From positions 1-8,252 of the forward strand of contig DASRCB010000173.1 in the NCBI GenBank assembly GCA_035653295.1: a stretch of 8,252 nt of DNA, written 5' to 3'. The notes under the pieces were generated by a model. It worked only from the letters and a program-made list of their open reading frames with translations, was not told the origin of the DNA and made no database searches. This document shows positions 1 to 6,270 of the stretch, one piece after another. The DNA is from DASRCB01 sp035653295. GTDB taxonomy: Bacteria; Acidobacteriota; Terriglobia; Bryobacterales; Bryobacteraceae. Both the position numbers and the translations under genes were made by a program. The stretch's first letter is position 1. Every line of letters starts with the position of its first letter.

Positions 1-159
1 GACCGCATCGAGATGATGGCCTTTGAGCGCGGCCTGCTGGTGCTGGGCGCCGGGCCGAACAGCCTCCGGCTCTGCCCGCCGCTGGTCATCACGCGAGATC
101 AGGCGCAGTTCGCCGTCGATACACTGGAGTCTTGCCTGAGCGCACTGGAGCGGGGCTGA
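1..159 (+). CDS. Class III PLP-dependent aminotransferase, C-terminal fragment
   Basis: Frame 1 is open from the first base and ends in TGA at 157-159, giving the last 52 residues of a protein that begins outside the window. The residues follow the end of class III (fold type I) aminotransferases of the 4-aminobutyrate/acetylornithine/diaminobutyrate group: a helix with 'AFERGLLVLG', then the strand 'SLRLCPPLVIT' with the R-x-x-P-P-L pattern, and a closing amphipathic helix 'AVDTLESCLSALERG'. In this family the late Arg strand belongs to the small C-terminal domain near the substrate carboxylate site. The PLP lysine lies upstream and cannot be seen, so the substrate cannot be assigned; GABA or another omega-amino acid is the most likely class. 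The end overlaps the next gene, which suggests one transcript. Confidence 0.8.
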   Translation, partial: DRIEMMAFERGLLVLGAGPNSLRLCPPLVITRDQAQFAVDTLESCLSALERG

Positions 160-683
160 GAGTTCTCGACGTCGGCTGCGGCATTAACAAATATCCGGGC
201 TCGATCGGCATCGACCGCAATCCGGACAGCCGCGCCGACGTCCTCTGCGATCTGGACCGTTTCCCTTATCCTTTCCGCGACGGCGCCTTCGAGCAGGTCC
301 GCGCCATTCACGTCATCGAGCATGTGGGCGATATCCTGCGCACCATGGAGGAGTTCCACCGGCTGCTGGCGCCCGGCGGAACGGCTCTCATCGTCACCCC
401 GCACTACACCGATTTCAGCTCCTTCTGCGATCCCACGCATCGCTGGCACCTCAACAGCTTCTCGCTGCGCTACTTCGGCGCCGACCATGGTGGGTTCGGA
501 TACTACTCCAGAAGCCGCTTTCGAGAGATTTCCGTCCATGTGCGCCTACTTGCGTTATGGCGATGGATGGGCTTCGAAGTACTGGTAAACCGCCTGCCTC
601 GTTTTCGGCGGTTTTGGGAGTATTATTTGTGCTACATCGTACGCGGCAAGGTGATTGAGTTCCGGCTCGAGGCGCGCAAGTAG
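132..683 (+). CDS. Class I SAM-dependent methyltransferase (type 11-like)
   Basis: This 183-residue protein (TTG start) has the fold marks of a small Rossmann methyltransferase. Motif I, VLDVGCG, is at residues 11-17. The acidic end of strand 2 is in 'GIDRN' at 26-30 (D28). 'CDLDRFPYPFRDGAFEQV' spans 39-56, 'HVIEHV' 60-65, and the post-motif helix plus 'LLAPGGTALIVTPHY' about 78-92. The 'DPTHRWHLNSFSLRYF' stretch at about 100-115 recurs in proteins annotated as methyltransferase domain 11. The acceptor substrate is unknown. The start is uncertain. TTG at 132 overlaps the upstream gene by 28 bp and has GGAG only 2 nt before it. A CTG at 156, fused to the upstream stop as CTGA and preceded by GGAG at 147-150, would give a protein starting just before motif I. 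The gene is probably translationally coupled to the aminotransferase. Confidence 0.85.
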   Translation: MPERTGAGLRVLDVGCGINKYPGSIGIDRNPDSRADVLCDLDRFPYPFRDGAFEQVRAIHVIEHVGDILRTMEEFHRLLAPGGTALIVTPHYTDFSSFCDPTHRWHLNSFSLRYFGADHGGFGYYSRSRFREISVHVRLLALWRWMGFEVLVNRLPRFRRFWEYYLCYIVRGKVIEFRLEARK

Positions 684-765
684 CTCCGCCCCGAGAGCCT
701 ATACACCAGGACCTCGCCCGCCGATTAGTACCGCAAGAGGTATTCGCCAGAGGCGAACCATTGTG

Positions 766-1203
766 ATGTTCGGTTTCTTCTACGAGCTGGCCGACGGACT
801 GCGACACCATGTGCGGCGCAGGAAGTGGCCGGCCGATGCGGCCCTCGGCCGCCGAGGCGAGGACATCGCCCACCGCTATCTTCAGCGCGCGGGAATCGTG
901 GTGGTCGCCCGCAACTATTCTGCGCCGGGAGGGGCTGGCGAGATCGACCTCATTGGCTGGGATCACGGCACACTGGTTTGCGTGGAGGTGAAGTCCCGCT
1001 CCAGCGATGAGTATGGCGCGCCGGACCGGGCCATCGGCATCGAAAAAAGGAAGCACATCCTCCGCGCCGCACGTCAGTATGCCAGACACGCTGAAGCGCC
1101 GTGGGAGAACATCCGCTTCGACGTCGTGACCGTGGTCTTCAGTACACCCCCCGTGGTGACGCATTACAAAGATGTGTTCCGCCCCGAAAAAGCGGTATCA
1201 TGA
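766..1203 (+). CDS. yraN: UPF0102/YraN family nuclease-fold protein
   Basis: The product is 145 residues long from ATG 766. An in-frame GTG lies immediately upstream at 763, and AGAGG at 749-753 can serve either. It matches the UPF0102 (YraN) family, which has a restriction-endonuclease/Holliday-junction-resolvase-like fold. 'LGRRGEDIAHRYL' at 27-39 carries E32. 'GEIDLIGWDHGTLVCVEVK' at 58-76 carries the D61 / E74-x-K76 metal-binding pattern. 'RSSDEYGAPDRAI' and a basic helix follow, then 'IRFDVV' at 116-121. All putative catalytic residues are present, so it is probably an intact enzyme, though the biological role of the family is poorly defined. An extension of about 25 residues precedes the conserved core ('MFGFFYELADGLRHHVRRRKW'), so the protein is somewhat longer than the roughly 115-130 residues usual for the family. 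It lies 82 bp after the methyltransferase and 51 bp before galT, on the same strand. Confidence 0.88.
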   Translation: MFGFFYELADGLRHHVRRRKWPADAALGRRGEDIAHRYLQRAGIVVVARNYSAPGGAGEIDLIGWDHGTLVCVEVKSRSSDEYGAPDRAIGIEKRKHILRAARQYARHAEAPWENIRFDVVTVVFSTPPVVTHYKDVFRPEKAVS

Positions 1204-1207
1204 TGCG

Positions 1208-1235
1208 GTTACAGCAATTAAATCGTTGCTATACG
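1208..1235 (+). promoter_or_regulatory. Weak possible promoter before galT
   Basis: The gap between yraN and galT contains an AT-rich patch that stands out from its GC-rich surroundings. GTTACA at 1208-1213 matches 4 of 6 bases of a sigma-70 -35 element. TATACG at 1230-1235 matches 4 of 6 of a -10, with 16 bp between them. Transcription would start next to the Shine-Dalgarno, leaving a leader of only about 13 nt. This is a weak match, and galT may simply be read through from upstream. Confidence 0.2.
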
Positions 1236-1242
1236 CCTGACC

Positions 1243-1248
1243 GGAGGT
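1243..1248 (+). promoter_or_regulatory. Shine-Dalgarno of galT
   Basis: GGAGGT lies 6 nt before GTG 1255. It is the strongest plus-strand ribosome binding site in the window and fixes the GTG start of galT. Confidence 0.85.
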
Positions 1249-1254
1249 AACACT

Positions 1255-2280
1255 GTGTCCGCCGCGACCGTAGCTGGAAAACTTCGCGCCGTCCCGGAGA
1301 TCCGCAAGGACCCGGTGACCGGCCGCTGGGTAATCATTTCCAGCGATCGCGCGCGGCATCCGGAGGACTTCGTCCGCGACCCGGTGCGGCCGAAGGGCAT
1401 GACCATTTGCCCCTTCTGCGCCGGCAATGAAGACCGCACCCCGCCGGAGCTGCTGTCCTATCGCCCCAACGGCGGCCCGGAGTGGCGTGTCCGCGTCATC
1501 TCCAACAAGTTCCCGGCATTGCGCGTGGAAGGCGATCTGGGACGCAGCGGCGACGGCCTGTACGATCGCATGAACGGGATCGGCGCGCATGAGCTGATCA
1601 TCGAAACCCCGCAGCACTGCATCTCCCTCGGCGAGCTCTCGGAGAAGCAGATCGAGGACATCTTCTGGGCGTTTCGCGATCGCGTGCTCGACCTGCGCCG
1701 CGACAGCCGGCTGCGCTACATCCTGCTGTTCAAGAATCACGGCGAAGCGGCCGGCGGAACGCTGGAGCACACGCACTCGCAGCTCATGGGCCTGCCCGTG
1801 GTCCCCATTTCCGTACAGGAAGAGCTGGATGGGGCGCGGCGTCACTTCGAATACAAAGAGCGCTGCATCTATTGCGACATGCTGCGCCAGGAGCTGCAGG
1901 ACGGCTCGCGCGTGGTGCTCGAATCCGACCACATGGTAGCCATCCAGCCCTACGCGCCGCGATTTCCTTTCGAGACCTGGCTGGCCCCCAAGGCGCACAT
2001 CTCACATTTCGAGAACTCCGATGCGGCGCTGATCGCGAACCTGGCGTGGATGCTGCGCATCATGGTCCGCAAGCTGGAGCGGGTTCTCGAACTACCGGCT
2101 TACAACATGGTCCTGCACAGCAGTCCGGTGCAGGAATCGCCGCTGGCCTGGTACCACTGGCATCTGGAGATCATCCCCCGGCTGACACGCATCGCCGGCT
2201 TCGAGTGGGGCACCGGATTCCACATCAATCCCACACCGCCGGAAGAAGCGGCGCAGTTCCTCAGGGACGCAGTCAGCTAA
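1255..2280 (+). CDS. galT: Galactose-1-phosphate uridylyltransferase family protein
   Basis: The product is 341 residues, close to E. coli GalT (348). GalT swaps UMP between UDP-glucose and galactose-1-phosphate through a uridylyl-histidine intermediate (Leloir pathway, cytoplasm). The N-terminus 'IRKDPVTGRWVIIS' at 16-29 is typical. CPFC (C52, C55) with H112 and H172 resembles the zinc site. 'NHGEAAGGTLEHTHSQL' at 161-177 carries the H-x-H-x-Q active site, with H174 as the expected nucleophile and Q176 equivalent to E. coli Q168. The second half repeats the HIT fold with CIYC (C204, C207), 'PYAPRFPFETWLAPKAHISHF' around 232-252, and 'YHWHLEIIPRLTRI' at 300-313. No galK or galE is beside it, so a related hexose-1-phosphate nucleotidyltransferase or ADP-sugar phosphorylase activity is possible. 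The GTG start is set by GGAGGT. It is the last gene of the plus-strand block. Confidence 0.9.
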   Translation: MSAATVAGKLRAVPEIRKDPVTGRWVIISSDRARHPEDFVRDPVRPKGMTICPFCAGNEDRTPPELLSYRPNGGPEWRVRVISNKFPALRVEGDLGRSGDGLYDRMNGIGAHELIIETPQHCISLGELSEKQIEDIFWAFRDRVLDLRRDSRLRYILLFKNHGEAAGGTLEHTHSQLMGLPVVPISVQEELDGARRHFEYKERCIYCDMLRQELQDGSRVVLESDHMVAIQPYAPRFPFETWLAPKAHISHFENSDAALIANLAWMLRIMVRKLERVLELPAYNMVLHSSPVQESPLAWYHWHLEIIPRLTRIAGFEWGTGFHINPTPPEEAAQFLRDAVS

Positions 2281-2289
2281 GAGTGTGGA

Positions 2290-2306
2290 GCAGGCCTTTG
2301 GCCTGC
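2290..2306. repeat. Perfect 7-bp hairpin, possible REP-like palindrome or weak terminator
   Basis: GCAGGCC and GGCCTGC are perfect inverted arms around a TTT loop, starting 9 bp after the galT stop codon. A terminator role is possible from position, but no T-run follows (the next bases are GCGTAAGTC), so it is not a classic intrinsic terminator. Short GC-rich palindromes of this form in convergent spacers often belong to dispersed REP-like families, which cannot be tested from one copy. The rest of the spacer to 2472 is GC-rich with a CTCC-rich tract near 2374-2388, and I see no gene in it. Confidence 0.55.
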
Positions 2307-2472
2307 GCGTAAGTCTCTTCCCATCAGCATCGCCCTTAAAGCAAAGGCGGCGCCGCGCCCGGCCGCCGCAGTTCCTCCTCCTCCTCTGCACCTGCGATCG
2401 GCCAGGGGCGCCGCTTTCCCAAGTATCCGCGTCTGTCTGCGAAATCACATGAACCGAAAGTACCAGGCGCCA

Positions 2473-4167
2473 TCATTGCGCCAGGGCCTTCTCGACATCC
2501 GACGGATCGTCCAGCAGCAGCCACTCCTGAACCGAGACCGGGAGACTGCCGTTGGCCAGCAGAGCGTCGTGAAATCCCTTGATGGTGAACGCCGCGCCGG
2601 CATGATCGCGATAGCGGCCGAGCAGGTTCAGGATCTGGAACTTGCCGGTGATGTAACACATCTTCTGTCCCGGCGTTACCGCCGCCCCCGCCGCCTCCCC
2701 CGTGGCCGCTTCCTTGTCCAGGCCGCCGGCGTCCATGAAATACTTCACCGCCTGCTCGAACGTCCAGCGGCCGGTGTGCAGGTTCACATCCACTCCGACG
2801 CGCGCGGCCCGGTAGCGCGAGAGGCGCAGAATCTGGCCTTCGGCCGCTGAACCGGCGGGATAAAAGCCGCGCCTGAGTAGCATTTCCTCGGTGTACAACG
2901 CCCATCCTTCGATGAACACGCCGTCGTCGTTGTGCCGCCGGATCTCGTCCTTCAGGTGGTTGGCGATGGAAATCTGCAGGAAGTGGCCCGGAATTCCCTC
3001 ATGCCCGAGAATCGGCCGCGGCTCCTCGATCGCCGCACGGATATAGAAATTGCCGCTGTGCGGGTTGTAAGTGGGGATGAAGTAGAACCCGCTGTTATCG
3101 GAATCGTAAACACCGGGAGGGTTCATGAACCCGCCGGGGCTGGTCGGCTTGAACGCCTCCGGAAGCTGGCGGATATAGAATTGGCCGACGTAGTCCGGAA
3201 TGGTGATCAGGTTCTGCTCGCGCAGGAAGCGCAGAATCTCGTCGAGACGGCTCTGGTACGCCGCAAGAAACTCCTGCTGATTTGCGGGAACATGGCTGCT
3301 GCGCGCCGGGTTGGGGTTCGCCATATCGGGGTTGGGCAGCAGCGCCTCCAGCCCGCGATACCGCGCCAGCTCGGCTTTGCCCAGCATGTCCATCTGCGTC
3401 GCGTTCAGTGGCAGCAGATAAACGTGATGCAGCATGTACTCGTAGTTCTCTTCGCCCATGGGGCGCCAGTCGGGCATGGCGGCAAGCCGCGCCTGGAGCG
3501 CGTCCGCGTAGGCGTGAATCGATTTCAGGGCCGTGTCGCGAGCCGCAACCAGTGAATCGCGCTCGGCGGGCGTGAGCTGATCGGCGAGGGTCATGAGGCT
3601 GTCGGTGAACAGCGGGTCCATGCCGCGCGCCGATTCGATGGCAAGCTGCGCGTACAGCCGAACCGGTGCGCTGAGGTTTTTCATGCCCGTGTCCAGCATC
3701 GCCGGCATGGCGCGCAGCCGTGCTTCGGCGGAGAGCGCGCGGCGGCGGTGTGTGTCGTAATCCTTCTTCAGCAGCGAAAAAACGGCGTTGCTGCACTCCT
3801 CCACATAAATGAGCGGATTTGTTTCCGTGGAGCGCAGCACGCGCGCCTCGAAATCGGGCGCCTCGAGCTGCGCCTGAAACAGGATCCGGTCGATGCGATC
3901 GTCCTTCGCCCAGCCATCCGTCTTCATCGCGCGAACGCGTTGCAGTAACTCGTGCACATGCCGGCGGCGGGCGGCGATCGCCGCGGAAGAGTAGTCGGTG
4001 AGCTTGTCGTCGGCCGTGTGCAGACCCTGGTCGCTGGCCGATACCGGGAATTCGCGCGCCCGCCACGCGTAGTAATCATGTGCGAGCTGGCGAAGCGCCG
4101 GCGGTGAATCCTGCGCCGCGGCGCAGCCGAGCGCGGCCAGTCCCAGCAACAGGCATCGTGAGTTCAT
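2473..4167 (-). CDS. Exported DUF885 family zinc metallopeptidase
   Basis: The product is 564 residues and matches the DUF885 family, proteins with a gluzincin-like active site. 'HEGIPGH' at 389-395 is the H-E-x-x-P-G-H zinc motif, and 'FIEGWALYTEEML' at 418-430 supplies the expected third ligand, E420. Other family marks are 'NSGFYFIPTYNP' at 358-369 and 'TPGQKMCYITGK' at 498-509. The N-terminus has a short hydrophobic stretch (about 5-15) ending 'LGCAAAQ'. This can be read as a signal peptide cut after AAA, or as an imperfect lipobox ending at C15, so the enzyme should act in the periplasm or at the envelope, probably on peptides; the substrate is unknown. No strong Shine-Dalgarno precedes ATG 4167. 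Its start lies 44 bp from the divergent ABC exporter start. The stop TGA is at 2473-2475, convergent with galT. Confidence 0.88.
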   Translation of the reverse strand: MNSRCLLLGLAALGCAAAQDSPPALRQLAHDYYAWRAREFPVSASDQGLHTADDKLTDYSSAAIAARRRHVHELLQRVRAMKTDGWAKDDRIDRILFQAQLEAPDFEARVLRSTETNPLIYVEECSNAVFSLLKKDYDTHRRRALSAEARLRAMPAMLDTGMKNLSAPVRLYAQLAIESARGMDPLFTDSLMTLADQLTPAERDSLVAARDTALKSIHAYADALQARLAAMPDWRPMGEENYEYMLHHVYLLPLNATQMDMLGKAELARYRGLEALLPNPDMANPNPARSSHVPANQQEFLAAYQSRLDEILRFLREQNLITIPDYVGQFYIRQLPEAFKPTSPGGFMNPPGVYDSDNSGFYFIPTYNPHSGNFYIRAAIEEPRPILGHEGIPGHFLQISIANHLKDEIRRHNDDGVFIEGWALYTEEMLLRRGFYPAGSAAEGQILRLSRYRAARVGVDVNLHTGRWTFEQAVKYFMDAGGLDKEAATGEAAGAAVTPGQKMCYITGKFQILNLLGRYRDHAGAAFTIKGFHDALLANGSLPVSVQEWLLLDDPSDVEKALAQ

Positions 4168-4211
4168 TCTCTACAGGATGCCGCATTCGCGCGGTACTAT
4201 CGGGGAAGACC
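4168..4211. promoter_or_regulatory. 44-bp divergent promoter region between peptidase and ABC exporter
   Basis: Both flanking genes must be transcribed outward from or across this short spacer. TACTAT at 4195-4200 is a 4/6 match to a -10 element on the plus strand. The same spot reads GATAGT on the minus strand, also 4/6, so one site might serve both directions. TCTACA at 4170-4175 is a 4/6 -35-like match, but with a 19-bp spacer. On the plus side transcription would start about 5 nt before ATG 4212, nearly leaderless. GGGGA at 4202-4206 is at best a weak ribosome binding site. That promoter function sits here is likely from layout; the exact boxes are guesses. Confidence 0.35.
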
Positions 4212-5156
4212 ATGTCCCAGGCGGCGGAATCCATCGCTCTTCGTGTGCGCGCGCTGCGCAAAGCGTACGCCGACGTGGTGGCCGTCGACCATCTCGATCT
4301 CGATGTGTACCGCGGCGAGTGCTTCGGCCTGCTCGGTCCGAACGGGGCCGGCAAGACAACGACAATCGAAATCTGCGAGGGGCTCACCGATCCCGATTCG
4401 GGTACGGTGGAGCTGCTGGGCCGCACCTGGCGGAGGAACGCAGCGGAGCTGAAACAACTTCTTGGCATTCAGCTTCAGGAAACGCAGTTCGGCGACAAGC
4501 TGACCGTGCGCGAGACGGTGACGCTGTTCCGGAGTTTTTACCAGCGCGGCCCATCCGTGGACGAAGTGATTTCCCTCGTCCAGCTGGAGCAGAAACGCGA
4601 TTCGCGGGTGGGCCAGCTCTCCGGCGGGCAGAAGCAGCGCCTCGCCATGGCCTGCGCCCTGGTGGGCGATCCGGAATTCCTCTTCCTCGACGAGCCGAGC
4701 ACCGGCCTCGATCCCCAGGCGCGCCGCCAGGTGTGGGATCTGATCGAAGGATTCAAGGCCACCGGGCGCACCATCCTGCTCACCACGCATTACATGGACG
4801 AAGCGGAGAAGCTCTGCGACCGCGTGGGAATCATGGATCGCGGCCGTATCATCGCTTTGGACACGCCGCGCGCGCTCATCGCGTCACTCCGTGCCGAGCA
4901 CGTAGTCCAGTTCGCCGTGGCCGGCGGCGACGGCCCGTTCGAAGCGGACGGTCTGCGCGCCATCGCCGGAGTTTTGGACCTTCGGCACAGCGACGGCGCC
5001 GTGGAAATGCAGGTGGAGCAGCTTCATCAGACCCTGCCTGCCGTGCTCCAGGCCATCGCCGCGCGCCGCTGCTCGCTGACGCAGCTCAGCACGCACTCGG
5101 CAACCCTCGAGGATGTGTTCGTATCGCTTACCGGGAGACACCTGCGCGATGAGTGA
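4212..5156 (+). CDS. ABC transporter ATP-binding subunit (ABC-2 / DrrA-NatA type)
   Basis: ATG 4212 gives a 314-residue ATPase that powers the adjacent membrane subunit. Every nucleotide-binding motif is intact: Walker A 'GPNGAGKTT' at 42-50, Q-loop in 'LGIQLQETQF' around 84-93, signature LSGGQ at 136-140, Walker B 'FLFLDEP' at 156-162 with catalytic E161, D-loop 'STGLD', and H-loop H193 in 'LLTTHYMDEAE'. After about residue 220 comes a C-terminal domain ending 'ATLEDVFVSLTGRHLRDE', the typical tail of drug, sodium or polysaccharide exporter ATPases of the DrrA/NatA/CcmA kind. The reading frame is open further upstream to 4080, but that part antisenses the peptidase signal region and has no family resemblance, so the inner ATG is chosen. 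It overlaps the permease by 8 bp. The substrate cannot be read from the sequence. Confidence 0.93.
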   Translation: MSQAAESIALRVRALRKAYADVVAVDHLDLDVYRGECFGLLGPNGAGKTTTIEICEGLTDPDSGTVELLGRTWRRNAAELKQLLGIQLQETQFGDKLTVRETVTLFRSFYQRGPSVDEVISLVQLEQKRDSRVGQLSGGQKQRLAMACALVGDPEFLFLDEPSTGLDPQARRQVWDLIEGFKATGRTILLTTHYMDEAEKLCDRVGIMDRGRIIALDTPRALIASLRAEHVVQFAVAGGDGPFEADGLRAIAGVLDLRHSDGAVEMQVEQLHQTLPAVLQAIAARRCSLTQLSTHSATLEDVFVSLTGRHLRDE

Positions 5157-6222
5157 AACGGCACTGACCGCGCCCCGCGAATCGGCCAACACGACCTCCC
5201 TGACTCAGCTGGCCCTGATGCGATTCCGCGAGTTCATTCGCGAGCCGGAGGCGGTGTTCTGGACCTTCATCTTTCCCATCCTGCTGGCGGCGGGTCTGGG
5301 CATCGCCTTCCGCAACAAGCCCGCCGACGTAATGAAGGTGGCGGTGGTCAACAATGGGCACGCGGGCAGCTACGCCCAGTGGCTGGCGCGGGACCGCTCG
5401 CTGAGAATCAGGCAGCTCGACGAAAGCGATGCTTTCCGAGCGCTGCGCACCGGTGCGGTGGCGCTCGTGGTCATACCGCAGCCGGGCGGCGGCGTGACCT
5501 ATCGGTACGACGACACCAACCCCGATGGCCGCGCCGCGCGAGCGACCGTGGATAACGCCATCCAGCGCGGCGCCGGGCGCGTGGACCCGGTGCCCGCGCG
5601 CGACGACCGCGACCGCGAACCCGGCGCCCGTTACATCGATTTCCTCATCCCCGGCCTGATCGGCATGAACATGATGGGCAGCGGTATGTGGGGAATCGGC
5701 TTCAGCATCGTCGATGCGCGCCGCCGCAAGCTGCTCAAGCGATTGATCGCTTCGCCGATGTCGCGCGGGCAGTACCTGGCTTCCTACCTGTTGTCGCGCC
5801 TCGTGTTTCTGGTGCTGGAGGTGGGCGTGGTCGCGGCCTTCGGGATTTTCGTTTTCGGCGTGCCATTTCGCGGCGACCCCGGCGCGTTCGTTCTGATCTG
5901 CCTGCTTTCAGCGCTGGCGTTCAGCGCGCTGGGGCTGCTCACCGCCTCGCGCGCGCGCACCATCGAGGGCATCAGCGGCATCATGAACCTCATCATGCTG
6001 CCCATGTGGGTCCTCTCGGGAGTGTTCTTTTCCGCCGATCGTTTCCCCGACGCGGTGCAGCCCATCATTCGCGCCCTGCCGCTGACCGCGGTAATCGACG
6101 CGCTGCGCATGAATATGCTTCAGGGGCTCGGGCTGGCGGCAGTCCGCGGGCAGATTCTGCTGCTGGCCACGTGGCTGCTGGTTTCGTTCGCGGTCGCGCT
6201 GCGGATATTTCGCTGGCGCTAA
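5149..6222 (+). CDS. ABC-2 type transporter permease subunit
   Basis: This 357-residue integral membrane protein starts at ATG 5149 inside the end of the ATPase gene, with GGGAGA at 5133-5138 as ribosome binding site. That arrangement is typical of translational coupling of the two subunits. Hydrophobic segments lie at about 36-54, 166-188, 212-238, 246-266, 276-296 and 336-354, giving six spans. A soluble loop of about 110 residues (55-163) sits between spans 1 and 2, the usual ABC-2 architecture. 'REFIREPEAVFWTFIFPILL' at 27-46 and 'KRLIASPMSRGQYLASYLLSR' around 197-217 are characteristic of the family (the coupling region before span 3). The end of the loop, about 145-161, is an Arg/Asp-rich low-complexity stretch. 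The complex would be a dimer of ATPase plus dimer of permease in the cytoplasmic membrane, probably an exporter of unknown substrate. Confidence 0.92.
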   Translation: MSETALTAPRESANTTSLTQLALMRFREFIREPEAVFWTFIFPILLAAGLGIAFRNKPADVMKVAVVNNGHAGSYAQWLARDRSLRIRQLDESDAFRALRTGAVALVVIPQPGGGVTYRYDDTNPDGRAARATVDNAIQRGAGRVDPVPARDDRDREPGARYIDFLIPGLIGMNMMGSGMWGIGFSIVDARRRKLLKRLIASPMSRGQYLASYLLSRLVFLVLEVGVVAAFGIFVFGVPFRGDPGAFVLICLLSALAFSALGLLTASRARTIEGISGIMNLIMLPMWVLSGVFFSADRFPDAVQPIIRALPLTAVIDALRMNMLQGLGLAAVRGQILLLATWLLVSFAVALRIFRWR

Positions 6223-6270
6223 GCGGGGACGCTCGAAGGCTCCGCCGCCGCAGAACGCCGAGCCGCCTCG

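Noticed and set aside
451..1164. Long minus-strand open frame (237 codons) across the methyltransferase and yraN
   Set aside because: It is antisense to two well-supported genes and spans their intergenic gap, with no recognisable domain; typical high-GC shadow frame.
1198..1998. Minus-strand open frame of 266 codons opposite galT
   Set aside because: GalT motifs are clear on the plus strand; the antisense product has no family features and is explained by codon-position GC bias.
2466..2482. GGCGC/GCGCC inverted repeat over the DUF885 stop codon
   Set aside because: A 5-bp stem with a 7-nt loop in GC-rich DNA, overlapping coding sequence and with no T-run; likely chance.
3095..4066. Minus-strand frame of 323 codons within the DUF885 gene
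   Set aside because: Same-strand out-of-frame shadow, rich in Arg/Ala/Gly/Pro; the peptidase frame holds the zinc motif and signal peptide.
4080..4211. Upstream extension of the ATPase frame by 44 residues
   Set aside because: It lies antisense to the peptidase N-terminus, is Pro/Arg-rich, and ABC ATPases of this kind start shortly before the first strand, matching ATG 4212.
4178..5152. Plus-strand frame of 324 codons overlapping the ABC ATPase
   Set aside because: Arg/Pro-rich shadow in another frame; all Walker and signature motifs are in the ATPase frame.
6238..6264. Inverted GGCTC/GAGCC in the permease-exbD convergent gap as a terminator
   Set aside because: Only 5-bp arms with a 17-nt loop and no T-run on either strand; too weak to call.
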